From positions 1-62,098 of the forward strand of contig JAURWE010000105.1 in NCBI GenBank assembly GCA_030655075.1: a DNA stretch of 62,098 nt, written 5' to 3'. The position numbers and the translations under genes were made by a program. The DNA is from Pararhizobium sp. Its GTDB lineage: Bacteria; Pseudomonadota; Alphaproteobacteria; Rhizobiales; Rhizobiaceae. Below the pieces are notes generated by a model. That model did no database searches, was not told where the DNA came from, and saw only the letters and a list, made by a program, of their open reading frames with translations. The number at the start of each line of letters is the position of its first letter. Position 1 is the stretch's first letter. This document shows positions 43,779-52,616 of this stretch, in pieces.

Positions 43779-44239
43779 TATAGGTCCTGCTTGCGTCGCT
43801 CAACCCGGAGTTTATGGGACGCCGATGGTGATGAAAAGATTGTCGTGGCGAAATTGAAGCGGTGAATTGCGAAAGTGAAGCCAGGCGGGAGGCTTTTTTC
43901 CTCGGCACAAAGCGACGCAATGCTCTTTCATCCCCTCCTGTTCGTTCCCTGTTTAGCCACTCCGCCCTAACAACATTTAAATCAAATTAAAGCCAACGGC
44001 CCATTTGCTGCAAATTTCAAAGAATTTGCCAAGGATCTCGCCGATCACCTTGCCCGGCCGTTCGGCCTTTGCGCAATTATCAAAAATAACCCTGACGCAT
44101 CATCAATATTGATCTCACTTCACCGAAAGATGAGCGTAGTATCTGCCTGCTTCGGATGCGGGTTCCCGGCATCCATCTTCCCATGCAGCCCGTCGTTGAC
44201 AGTTTTCGGCCCGCTGCCGCTATGTTGACGAGCTTTTTC
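43779..44239. other. Divergent intergenic region, 461 bp
   Basis: This AT-richer spacer between pepN and the EamA gene must contain both promoters. I see a perfect 12-bp palindrome ATCAATATTGAT at 44102-44113 and a TTAAATCAAATTAA stretch near 43977. No gene with a credible start is visible. Confidence 0.5.
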
Positions 44240-45178
44240 ATGGATGCCGACTTTTCAAACCCGATGCGCGGGATATTCCTCAAGGTTTTCTCCGTCGTGG
44301 TTTTCGTCTGCATGTCGACCCTGATCAAGGCTGCAGGGGACGACATCGCCACCGGCCAGATCACCTTTTTCCGCTCCGCCTTCGCCATCATCCCCATCGT
44401 CATCTTCCTGGGCTTCAACGGCCAGCTGCGCACCGCCTTCCACACCAAGGATCTCTTCGGTCATTTCAAGCGCGGCTTCGTCGGCATCGTCTCGATGTCT
44501 TTCGGCTTTTACGGACTGGTGCATCTGCCGCTGCCCGAGGCCATCGCCATCGGCTATGCCATGCCGCTCCTGACGGTGGTCTTTGCTGCCGTGTTCCTCA
44601 AGGAGACCGTCAAGATCTATCGCTGGTCGGCGGTTCTGGTCGGGTTGACCGGCGTCATGATCATTACCTGGCCGCGCCTGACCGTGTTTCGCGATGGGGG
44701 CCTCGGATCGGAAGAGGCGATGGGAGCCCTGGCGGTGCTGACGGCGGCAACGCTGGGTGCCGTCGCCATGGTGCTGGTGCGCAAGCTGGTTCTCACCGAA
44801 AAGACCCCGACCATCGTTCTCTATTTTTCCCTGACCGCGTCGGTCCTGTCGCTGGCGACCCTGCCGCTCGGCTGGTCGGCGATCGGCTGGGATACCCTAG
44901 GGCTTCTGGGGGCAGCCGGTGTCTGCGGCGGCGTGGCGCAGATCCTTCTGACCGAAAGCTACCGCCATGCCGACGTTTCGACCATCGCGCCATTCGAATA
45001 CACATCGATCCTGCTTGGCATCGTCATCGGCTATTTTCTCTTCGGCGATGTGCCGATCGGAACCATGCTGATCGGCACGGCCATCGTGGTTTCAGCCGGC
45101 ATCTTCATTATCTTTCGCGAGCACCAACTGGGGCTCGAACGCCGGGCCGCCAAGAAGGCAGCACCGCCGGCGAACTGA
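44240..45178 (+). CDS. EamA/DMT-family membrane transporter
   Basis: This 312-residue protein has about ten hydrophobic segments in two EamA repeats (for example ITFFRSAFAIIPIVIFLGF; SMSFGFYGLVHLPLPEAIAI; PFEYTSILLGIVIGYFLFGD). The ATG giving MDADFSNPMRG is chosen because the family starts just before the first membrane helix; an ATG at 44222 is an alternative. It is probably an exporter of small metabolites; the substrate is unknown. Confidence 0.85.
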   Translation: MDADFSNPMRGIFLKVFSVVVFVCMSTLIKAAGDDIATGQITFFRSAFAIIPIVIFLGFNGQLRTAFHTKDLFGHFKRGFVGIVSMSFGFYGLVHLPLPEAIAIGYAMPLLTVVFAAVFLKETVKIYRWSAVLVGLTGVMIITWPRLTVFRDGGLGSEEAMGALAVLTAATLGAVAMVLVRKLVLTEKTPTIVLYFSLTASVLSLATLPLGWSAIGWDTLGLLGAAGVCGGVAQILLTESYRHADVSTIAPFEYTSILLGIVIGYFLFGDVPIGTMLIGTAIVVSAGIFIIFREHQLGLERRAAKKAAPPAN

Positions 45179-45248
45179 TACAAAGGCAGGCGCAAAACAA
45201 CGCGTTAAAGCACATGCCTGAATCAGTTTCTGAGCAAAGGCGTCTTGA

Positions 45249-46529
45249 TCAGGATTGCCAGTCCGGTGTCGTGTCGTCGGCAATGATCGTCTCGCCGCGC
45301 GGCGCCTGGTTGAGCGCGTTGACCGCCTCGGTGCCCGGTTGCGGCACGGTATTGGCCTGAAAATCCGTCTTCGAGACCAGTCCGTCCGCCTGTTTGCGCT
45401 TCATGATGCGCCAGGCCGCATAGGCAGCATAGAGCGCGAAATAGACGGCGAGCACGGCAAACAGTGCTGCCGGGCCGAACCGGTCCATGACCGGGCCAAC
45501 CATCAGCGGGCCGGAGATCGTGCCGATGCCGTAGATGATCATCATGCCCGAGGATATTTCGACATATTCGTTCGGCCGGGCCAGATCGTTGGCATGGGCG
45601 ACGTTCAGCGCATAGATCGGGAAGAGCACGGAGCCGACGAAGGCCGCGACGATATAGAGAACCACAGCGCTCTGGCCGATGGCAAAAACCATGGCGACGC
45701 AGGAGAGGACTCCGACGATGCCGCAGAACACCATGACGATGCGCCGGTCCATCTTGTCGGAAGCACGACCAATGGGGATCTGCGAAATGGCGCTGCCGCC
45801 GAGCACGGCCGCAAGCAGTGTTGCGCCTTCAGCGGTCGACAGCCCGACTTTCTGGGTGAAGACGCCACCGAGATTGAGCCAGGCGCCCGACAGGGCGCCG
45901 GCCAGGAAGGCCCCGACAGCGGCCACCGGCGAGCGGCGGTAGAGGCCGGGCAGGTCGAACTTCGCCTCGGTCGGTGGCGCTGGCATGGGTGAGGAGGAGA
46001 GCGTCGTCGGCAGCAGCGCCAGCGAGAAGATGACGCCGCAAAGCACGAACAGCGATGTGTTGGAGGGATCGCCGAGCGGCACCAGATATTGGCCGCCGAT
46101 CGTGCCTATCATGGTGGTGATGAGATAGACCGAAAATAAGGTGCCGCGATTCTCGTTGGTCACCTTCTCGTTCAGCCAGCTTTCGATGATCATGTAGCTG
46201 CCGGAAATGGCAAAGCCCGACAGCGCCCGGAAGACGAACCAGGCGCGCCAGTCGACGATCAGGCTGCAGAGCAGGATGGCGATGGTCAAAAGTGTGATCA
46301 GCGCCACGAAGACGCGCACATGGCCGACGCGCAGCACGAATTTCGGCGTGACGATGCAGGACAGCGTGAAACCGAGCGTATAGCCGGTGGCGATCATCGA
46401 CACCGTCAGGGTGGACCAGCCTTCCATCACCGAGCGCACCGGCAGGACATAGCCCTGCAGGCCGAAGCCGACCATCATCAGAAGCGTCGACAGCATCAGG
46501 GCGAAGATGGAGGCGAGACTGGTGAGCAT
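45249..46529 (-). CDS. MFS transporter
   Basis: This 426-residue protein has twelve hydrophobic segments, a cytoplasmic loop after TM2 (RVGHVRVFVAL), and a charged loop IGRASDKMDRRIVMV between the halves (the GxxSDxxxRR-like motif A). This places it in the YcaD/UMF-type major facilitator group. The C-terminal ~50 residues are hydrophilic. Substrate unknown. Confidence 0.85.
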   Translation of the reverse strand: MLTSLASIFALMLSTLLMMVGFGLQGYVLPVRSVMEGWSTLTVSMIATGYTLGFTLSCIVTPKFVLRVGHVRVFVALITLLTIAILLCSLIVDWRAWFVFRALSGFAISGSYMIIESWLNEKVTNENRGTLFSVYLITTMIGTIGGQYLVPLGDPSNTSLFVLCGVIFSLALLPTTLSSSPMPAPPTEAKFDLPGLYRRSPVAAVGAFLAGALSGAWLNLGGVFTQKVGLSTAEGATLLAAVLGGSAISQIPIGRASDKMDRRIVMVFCGIVGVLSCVAMVFAIGQSAVVLYIVAAFVGSVLFPIYALNVAHANDLARPNEYVEISSGMMIIYGIGTISGPLMVGPVMDRFGPAALFAVLAVYFALYAAYAAWRIMKRKQADGLVSKTDFQANTVPQPGTEAVNALNQAPRGETIIADDTTPDWQS

Positions 46530-46681
46530 GGGAGAATCCTGGCAATCGGAGAGACAGTGTTGCTCTATCCAATCGCCGCCACGCTGTCGATTGCGACAGG
46601 GGCTGGCGCAAAGCCGGGAACGTCAATGGTTTCGGCTCCAACCCGGATGGTCGCCACGATCCATGGCGGCCAGACAGTGTT

Positions 46682-46828
46682 TCAGTTGGCGAGAAAGCCG
46701 GCAAGCTTGTCCGAGCGGGCAGCCGAATTGGCCGGCAGCCGGCTGAGGCGCTTGTATTCCGTTGACGCACGAACGGCCGACTGGATATGGCCGAAGCTGT
46801 GGATCAGGTTCTTCAGAGACTGGGACAT
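46682..46828 (-). CDS. Small hypothetical protein (48 aa)
   Basis: This 48-residue, basic, helical protein starts 8 bases after the stop of the preceding small gene, on the same strand. Both ends are clear and codon use is chromosomal. I do not recognise a family; the RLSRLPANSAAR core faintly recalls DUF1127-type small proteins. Confidence 0.45.
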   Translation of the reverse strand: MSQSLKNLIHSFGHIQSAVRASTEYKRLSRLPANSAARSDKLAGFLAN

Positions 46829-46833
46829 GATGG

Positions 46834-47016
46834 TTACCGGCGGACGAAGTCGGAGAAGATGTCGGCGGGCCGGGCGATGCGGGCATAACCGGTTGCGGTC
46901 AGCTGCTCGTTCGTGACGCCGTTGAGCCCGCTGAAAGCGTGCGGCTGGCGCAGTGCTGAGCCGGCTTGGCGAAGGGTTTCAAATCCCGAATGGATTGGTC
47001 GAAATCGGGCGGTCAT
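46834..47016 (-). CDS. Small hypothetical protein (60 aa)
   Basis: This 60-residue protein has AAGGATG ahead of the ATG. The C-terminal pattern NEQLTATGYARIARPADIF slightly resembles DUF1127 regulators, without certainty. It forms a probable two-gene unit with the 48-residue protein downstream. Confidence 0.5.
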   Translation of the reverse strand: MTARFRPIHSGFETLRQAGSALRQPHAFSGLNGVTNEQLTATGYARIARPADIFSDFVRR

Positions 47017-47182
47017 GGCATGTCATCCTTATGCTTTTCCCCCGTGCTCTACATATTGCAGTGCAGCATCGATTAGGCAATGCGCCGGGACGCGCAACTG
47101 ATATGCGCAATCCGCATGGCTTTGGTCATCTGTTGTTCATAAATGAGGCGGGCCGGCGCTGGAAACGCGGCGTTATCAGCCT

Positions 47183-48073
47183 TCAGGGCCGGATGCGCGC
47201 CTGAAACGCCAGAAGATCGGCCCAGGCTAGGCGTTTGCTCGCCGGTGCCGACATCAGGTCCTGCGGATGAAAGGTCGGCAGGGCCGCCGCCGTCCAGGAC
47301 CCGGCCTTCAGATCGCGCCATTCGCCGCGCAGATTGTGGATGGTTTCCGAGCCGCCAAAAAAGAATCGCGCCGCGAAATTTCCCAGGATCAGAATGTGGC
47401 GCGGCTCGGCCAGCGCAATCTGCCGCTCGATAAAGGGACGGCAGATATCGGTCTCGCGCACGGAGGGCATGCGCGCGCCGGGCGGCCGCCAGGGAATGAT
47501 GTTGGTGAGAAGCACTTCATTGCGGGCAATGCCGATTCCGGCCAGCATGCGCTCCAGCATCTGGCCCTGCTTGCCGGAAAAGGGCAGGCCGTCGCGGTCG
47601 TCGTCACCGTTCGGCATCGGCCCGATCACCATCAGGCCGGACGCCGGGTCGCCATCGGCAAACACCATGGTGCGGGCGCTGTTTTTCAGGTTGCAGCTGG
47701 TGAAGGCCTCCATCGCCGCCTTCAGCTCTGCCAGCGTGCGGGCACTGTCGGCAGCAAACCGTGCCTCGGCGATCGCCTGTTCGTCGGGAATGGCAACGGT
47801 GGGTGCTGGCGGCGGTGGGGCGGCACTGCGGGCGGCAGAGGTGCGGGCAGGGGTGGACGGGCCACTGGCTGCTACCGCCTGATCCACCGGCCTGTCCACG
47901 CGCTGAGTAGACACGGGGGCCTGCCTGTTGGCGGCACGCGCTGCATTGGCGGCGGCGAATTCGGCAAACCGGTCGACCGGTGTCTCCTCCAAAAGCCATT
48001 CGACCCCGGCATCCGCATGAAAATGCAGAAGGGCGGCAAGCTCCCGGGGGGAAAGGTCAGTGGCGGAGATCAT
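47183..48073 (-). CDS. Uracil-DNA glycosylase, family-4-like without full Fe-S ligands
   Basis: This 296-residue protein's last ~190 residues follow the family 4/5 UDG fold: IGPMPNGDDDRDGLPFSGKQG (motif 1 plus PFxG), LLTNIIPWRPPGARMP, ILGNFAARFF and the motif 2 histidine in LPTFHPQDLM. It removes uracil from DNA. Only two of the four cysteines expected for the Fe-S cluster are present (TSCNLK; TDICRPF); the WRPP position replaces the usual Cys. The first ~110 residues are an Ala/Pro-rich extension. A family-4-like Bradyrhizobium UDG lacking the cluster has been reported, so the enzyme may still be active. Confidence 0.8.
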   Translation of the reverse strand: MISATDLSPRELAALLHFHADAGVEWLLEETPVDRFAEFAAANAARAANRQAPVSTQRVDRPVDQAVAASGPSTPARTSAARSAAPPPPAPTVAIPDEQAIAEARFAADSARTLAELKAAMEAFTSCNLKNSARTMVFADGDPASGLMVIGPMPNGDDDRDGLPFSGKQGQMLERMLAGIGIARNEVLLTNIIPWRPPGARMPSVRETDICRPFIERQIALAEPRHILILGNFAARFFFGGSETIHNLRGEWRDLKAGSWTAAALPTFHPQDLMSAPASKRLAWADLLAFQARIRP

Positions 48074-48149
48074 CGGGCCGTTTTACAGGAGCCGGGCCGC
48101 GCCGCAAAGCGGAAACTCCGCTCATCCGAGGCCTATCAACCGGCTCCCA

Positions 48150-49463
48150 TCACCCGGCGTTGGCAGCGGCCGTGTTGCCCATCGCCGTCCACAGATTAAT
48201 GTCATCCCGTTCGCCGATCAGCGCCAGTCCGTGGGCGATCGACAGAAGCTCGCCGCCGCTCTCGATCCGGTCCTTGTCAAAACGGTTTTCGAACAGGCGG
48301 CGGATGGCCGGCACGAAGGAGGTGCCGCCGGTGAGAAACACCTTGTCGATCGACCCTGGCGCCGTGCGCGTCTTGGTTAGCACATCGTCGAGTGCGGTTT
48401 CGATGCGGGCGAGATCGGGGGCGATCCACTGCTCGAAATCGGCGCGGCGCACCGTAGTCCGGCTCTTTTCGCCGAGCGGCGGGAAGTAGAACTCGGTCTC
48501 CTCCGCTCCGGAAAGCCGCATCTTCGTCGCCGACACCGCCTGATAGAGCGGATAGCCCTCGTCATGGTCGATCAGGTCGATGAAGCTTTCCAGCTTCTCC
48601 GGCTCCATGCTGGAGCGCACCAGTTGCTTGAGATCTGAGAATTCCTTCAGCGTCTTGAAGATCGACAGCTGGTTCCAGCGGCCGAAATTGGCGTAATAGC
48701 TTGAGGGCACTTCCAGCAGCTTGTCGAAACTCTTGAAATAGGAGCCCTTGCCGATCAGCGGCGAGACCACCGTGTCGATGATGCGGAAGTCGAAATGATC
48801 CCCGGCAACGCCGACGCCCGAATGGCCGACCGGCACCGCCGTCAGCTGCCCGGCCTGGCTCTCGAAGCGCACGATCGAATAGTCGGTCGTGCCGCCGCCG
48901 AAGTCAGCCACCAGCACGGTGGCATCCTTCTTCAAATGCTGGGCGAAATAGAAGGCGGCGGCCACCGGCTCGTAGACATAGTGGATTTCCGGAAAGCCGA
49001 ACTCGGCCAGCGCCCGGTTGTAGCGCTCGAGCGCCAAGGCCTCGTCCGGGCTGGCCCCGGCAAAATGCACCGGCCGCCCGACGACGATGCGCTGATACTC
49101 GCGCCGCCAGCTATCGCCGGCATAATCGGCCATGCGCGACACGAAAGCCCGCATCAGATCTTCGAACGCCTGCCGCTTGGCAAACACCAGCGTGCCCTGA
49201 AACAGCGGGCTGGCGGCGAAGGTCTTGATCGACTGCAGGAAGCGGCATTCGCCGGGATTGTCGATGAACTGCTCGATCGCCGCCTGCCCGGCCTCGACGC
49301 GCGGCGTCGACGGACCCGCTTTCTTGGTGAACGACAAGGCGGTGCGCATGGATTCCGACGAGCCGGCCGGGCTGGTAAAGGTCAGCGACCGCGTCTCGCC
49401 GCCGCTTGCCGCCGCAAGAACCGAATTCGTGGTGCCGAAATCGAAACCGAGTGCGGATGCCAT
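48150..49463 (-). CDS. Hsp70-family chaperone, YegD-like
   Basis: This 437-residue protein starts MASALGFDFGTTNSV (phosphate 1 motif), then has VADFGGGTTDYSIVR (phosphate 2) and VFLTGGTSFVPAIRRLFENR (adenosine motif): the actin-like ATPase domain of Hsp70. There is no separate substrate-binding domain or EEVD tail, as in the YegD group of short Hsp70 relatives. GGAG precedes the chosen ATG; a start 10 codons upstream is less likely. Confidence 0.88.
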   Translation of the reverse strand: MASALGFDFGTTNSVLAAASGGETRSLTFTSPAGSSESMRTALSFTKKAGPSTPRVEAGQAAIEQFIDNPGECRFLQSIKTFAASPLFQGTLVFAKRQAFEDLMRAFVSRMADYAGDSWRREYQRIVVGRPVHFAGASPDEALALERYNRALAEFGFPEIHYVYEPVAAAFYFAQHLKKDATVLVADFGGGTTDYSIVRFESQAGQLTAVPVGHSGVGVAGDHFDFRIIDTVVSPLIGKGSYFKSFDKLLEVPSSYYANFGRWNQLSIFKTLKEFSDLKQLVRSSMEPEKLESFIDLIDHDEGYPLYQAVSATKMRLSGAEETEFYFPPLGEKSRTTVRRADFEQWIAPDLARIETALDDVLTKTRTAPGSIDKVFLTGGTSFVPAIRRLFENRFDKDRIESGGELLSIAHGLALIGERDDINLWTAMGNTAAANAG

Positions 49464-49666
49464 GGGGATCTCCATTGTCTTGCAGTGCAGCATAACACAA
49501 AACCGGCGCGCGGCGCCCAGAGCAGGGCGTGCCGTTGCGGTTTGCGAAAGGATGCCGGAGTGTCTGTCGTCTTGGGACGCGCCTCATGCCACGGGTCTGC
49601 GGCGAAGGCAAGGCGGCCTGGATATCCCGCCGGCATTTCAGGAAATCCGAGCCGCAAATCTAACCT

Positions 49667-49680
49667 TTACGTTTACGTAA
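49667..49680. promoter_or_regulatory. TTACG-N4-CGTAA palindrome upstream of ETF-QO
   Basis: TTACG-TTTA-CGTAA is an inverted repeat 154 bp before the ETF-QO start. An identical-arm site lies at 61212-61225. The pattern recalls MerR-family (LiuR-like) operators of branched-chain amino acid and fatty acid catabolism genes; this assignment is from memory and uncertain. Confidence 0.45.
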
Positions 49681-49833
49681 GCTGCTATCCTGTGGTAATC
49701 TCATGGGGTCATGCGCAAATGCAGGGACTGTCTGTCGCATCCCGGCTCGACAAGTTTGTGTGTATTTGAGATGACAACGACCAAAGGGAACTGGGACCGG
49801 CCATCGGGCCGCCCGCGCGACGGAGATGCCGCA

Positions 49834-51498
49834 ATGACCGAGACGATGGAACTGCCCGAGCGCGAAAGCATGGAATTCGACGTGGTGATCGTCGGTGCCG
49901 GGCCGGCCGGTCTTGCCGCCGCCATCCGCCTGAAACAGGTCAATCCGGATCTCTCCGTCGTCGTTCTGGAAAAGGGTGCCGAAGTCGGCGCGCATATTCT
50001 CTCGGGCGCCGTCGTCGACCCCATCGGCATCGACCGGCTGCTGCCGGGCTGGCGCGAGGAGGGAGAACATCCCTTCAAGACCAAGGTGACGGACGACCAG
50101 TTCCTGCTGCTCGGGCCTGCCGGCTCGATCCGCCTGCCGAATTTCGCCATGCCGCCGCTGATGAACAATCACGGCAACTACATCGTCTCGCTCGGCAACG
50201 TCTGTCGCTGGCTGGCCGAAAAGGCCGAAGGCCTCGGCGTCGAAATCTATCCGGGTTTTGCCGCCACCGAAGTGCTCTACAATGACGAAGGCGCGGTCAC
50301 CGGCGTTGCCACCGGCGACATGGGCATCGAGAAGAACGGCGAGCCCGGCCCGAACTTTGCCCGCGGCATGGAGCTGCTCGGCAAATACACGCTGATCGGC
50401 GAGGGCGTGCGCGGCTCGATCGCCAAGCAGCTGATCGCCAAATACGATTTGCAGAAGGACCGCGAGCCGCAGAAATTCGGCCTCGGCATCAAGGAGCTCT
50501 GGCAGGTCAAGCCCGAGCACCACAGGCCCGGCCTCGTGCAGCACTCGTTCGGCTGGCCACTTGGCATGAAGACCGGTGGCGGCTCGTTCCTTTACCATCT
50601 CGAAGACAACACGGTCGCCGTCGGCTTCGTCGTCCACCTGAATTACAAGAACCCCTATCTCTATCCCTTTGAGGAATTCCAGCGCTTCAAGACGCACCCG
50701 GCCATCCGCGACACGTTCGAGGGCGGCAAGCGCCTCTCCTACGGCGCCCGCGCCATCACCGAGGGCGGCTACCAGTCGGTGCCGAAGCTGTCTTTCCCGG
50801 GCGGCGCGCTGATCGGCTGTTCGGCCGGCTTCGTCAACCTGCCGCGCATCAAGGGCAGCCACAATGCCGTGCTTTCGGGCATTCTTGCCGCCGAAAAGCT
50901 GGTGGATGCCATTGCCGCCGGCCGCGCCAACGACGAGGTCATCGAGATCGAGAACGGCTGGCGCGACAGCGCCATCGGCCAGGACCTGAAGAAAGTGCGC
51001 AACGTCAAGCCGCTCTGGTCGAAGTTCGGTACCGCCATCGGTGTCGGCCTCGGCGGTTTGGACATGTGGATCAACACGCTGTTCGGCTTCTCCTTCTTCG
51101 GCACGCTGAAACACGGCAAGACCGATGCACAGTCGCTCGAGCCCGCCGCCCTGCACAAGAAGATCGACTATCCGCGCCCCGACGGCGTCCTGACCTTCGA
51201 CCGTCTCTCGTCGGTGTTCCTGTCGAACACCAACCACGAGGAAAACGAGCCGGTGCACCTGAAGGTCAAGGACATGGCGCTGCAGAAGTCGTCCGAGCAT
51301 GATGTCTTCGCCGGGCCCTCGACCCGCTACTGTCCGGCCGGTGTCTACGAATGGGTGGAAAAGGACGGCGAGGACGTCTTCGTCATCAACGCCCAGAACT
51401 GCGTCCACTGCAAGACCTGCGACATCAAGGACCCGAACCAGAACATCAACTGGGTACCGCCACAAGGGGGCGAAGGACCGGTCTATCCGAACATGTAG
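49834..51498 (+). CDS. Electron transfer flavoprotein-ubiquinone oxidoreductase (ETF-QO)
   Basis: This 554-residue membrane-associated flavoprotein starts with FAD-binding VVIVGAGPAGLAAAI and contains the quinone-binding middle region (HILSGAVVDPIG; SYGARAITEGGYQSVPKL). A C-terminal 4Fe-4S site follows: YCPAGVYEW plus NAQNCVHCKTCDIKDP. It passes electrons from acyl-CoA dehydrogenases via ETF to ubiquinone. GGAG precedes the chosen ATG. The 3' end carries a short duplication (see 51544). Confidence 0.95.
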   Translation: MTETMELPERESMEFDVVIVGAGPAGLAAAIRLKQVNPDLSVVVLEKGAEVGAHILSGAVVDPIGIDRLLPGWREEGEHPFKTKVTDDQFLLLGPAGSIRLPNFAMPPLMNNHGNYIVSLGNVCRWLAEKAEGLGVEIYPGFAATEVLYNDEGAVTGVATGDMGIEKNGEPGPNFARGMELLGKYTLIGEGVRGSIAKQLIAKYDLQKDREPQKFGLGIKELWQVKPEHHRPGLVQHSFGWPLGMKTGGGSFLYHLEDNTVAVGFVVHLNYKNPYLYPFEEFQRFKTHPAIRDTFEGGKRLSYGARAITEGGYQSVPKLSFPGGALIGCSAGFVNLPRIKGSHNAVLSGILAAEKLVDAIAAGRANDEVIEIENGWRDSAIGQDLKKVRNVKPLWSKFGTAIGVGLGGLDMWINTLFGFSFFGTLKHGKTDAQSLEPAALHKKIDYPRPDGVLTFDRLSSVFLSNTNHEENEPVHLKVKDMALQKSSEHDVFAGPSTRYCPAGVYEWVEKDGEDVFVINAQNCVHCKTCDIKDPNQNINWVPPQGGEGPVYPNM

Positions 51499-51575
51499 TG
51501 TTCGCAGAGACCGGGCCGCACGGACCCCCGCAACGAGACGCGCGGCGAAGGACCGGTCTATCCGGACAGGTCGTG
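51469..51575. repeat. Short tandem duplication of the ETF-QO 3' end
   Basis: A 21-bp segment at 51469-51489 recurs exactly at 51544-51564 (75-bp offset), with weaker similarity beyond. The second copy lies after the stop codon, in the same frame. Confidence 0.7.
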
Positions 51576-51698
51576 TTTGGCAGGAATGTGCGCACCGAAG
51601 AACCTGACAAAGCCGCCTGTGATTGAAACCACGCCGGCTTCGTCGTATTTGTGACGCAACTTATCCCGTCGCTGCCCATTGATGAAAGCTGATCAGGA

Positions 51699-52616
51699 AT
51701 GAAGCGTCATGACTTCGACGATCTTGCGGCCTTCCTCATCGTCGCCGAGGAGCGCAGTTTCACCCGGGCTGCGGCGCGTCTGAAGATATCGTCCTCCGGC
51801 CTCAGCCACATGATGCGTCTGCTCGAGGAACGGCTGGGCGTGCGGCTTCTGGCGCGCACGACGCGCAGCGTGGCGACAACGGACGCGGGCGAGCGGCTGC
51901 TGCTGACGCTGCGCCCGGCCTTCGACGATATCAACCGAGGCCTGCAATCGCTCGGCGAGTTGCGCGAAAGGCCGTCGGGCACGGTGCGCATCACCACCGG
52001 CCAGCATGCGGCCCTGTCGGTGCTCGCCGCCATGTTGCCGGCTTTCCAGGCGGATTATCCCGAGATAAGGGTCGAGCTCAATGTCTCCGACCGGCTCGAC
52101 GACATCGTTGCCTCGCGCTTCGATGCGGGTATCCGCTTCGGCGAGACCATCGACAAGGACATGATCGGTGTGCGCATCGGCCCCGACCTGCGCGCCGCCG
52201 TCGTCGCAGCACCCTCCTACTTCGCCAGACGCCCGCCGCCGCAGACCCTGAAGGATCTCGCAAGCCACGATTGCGTCAACTATCATCTGAGCTCGGCCGG
52301 CGTGTCCTATGCCTGGGAGTTCGAGGAGCACGGCCGCGAGGTCGAGATCCGCGTCGATGGCAGCTACGTCGTCAACGATCTCGACATGATGGTCGCGGCA
52401 GCACTGGCGGGCACCGGGCTGGTCTACCTGTTCGAGGATGTGATCGCGGAGCACGTGCGCAGCGGGCGGCTGGTGCGGGTGCTGGAAGAGTACTGTAAGC
52501 CGTTTGCCGGCTATTACATCTATTATTCAAGCCGGCGGCAGATGCCCCCGGCACTGTCAGCCTTCATCGACGCCTTGCGCTCAAACGCGCGGCAGCCGGC
52601 CGGTCAGGAAGCCTGA
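51699..52616 (+). CDS. LysR-family transcriptional regulator
   Basis: This 305-residue protein has an N-terminal helix-turn-helix (DDLAAFLIVAEERSFTRAAA, ISSSGLSHMMRLLEERLGVR LL region) and a type 2 periplasmic-binding-like effector domain. It converges with and overlaps by 13 bases the alcohol dehydrogenase gene on the other strand. LysR regulators often control oxidoreductases nearby, but here the genes face each other, so the link is only suggestive. Confidence 0.9.
   Translation: MKRHDFDDLAAFLIVAEERSFTRAAARLKISSSGLSHMMRLLEERLGVRLLARTTRSVATTDAGERLLLTLRPAFDDINRGLQSLGELRERPSGTVRITTGQHAALSVLAAMLPAFQADYPEIRVELNVSDRLDDIVASRFDAGIRFGETIDKDMIGVRIGPDLRAAVVAAPSYFARRPPPQTLKDLASHDCVNYHLSSAGVSYAWEFEEHGREVEIRVDGSYVVNDLDMMVAAALAGTGLVYLFEDVIAEHVRSGRLVRVLEEYCKPFAGYYIYYSSRRQMPPALSAFIDALRSNARQPAGQEA

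Noticed and set aside
43975..43992. TTAAATCAAATTAA as a CtrA site
   Set aside because: Spacing between TTAA halves is 6, not 7, and no downstream link to the cell cycle is evident.
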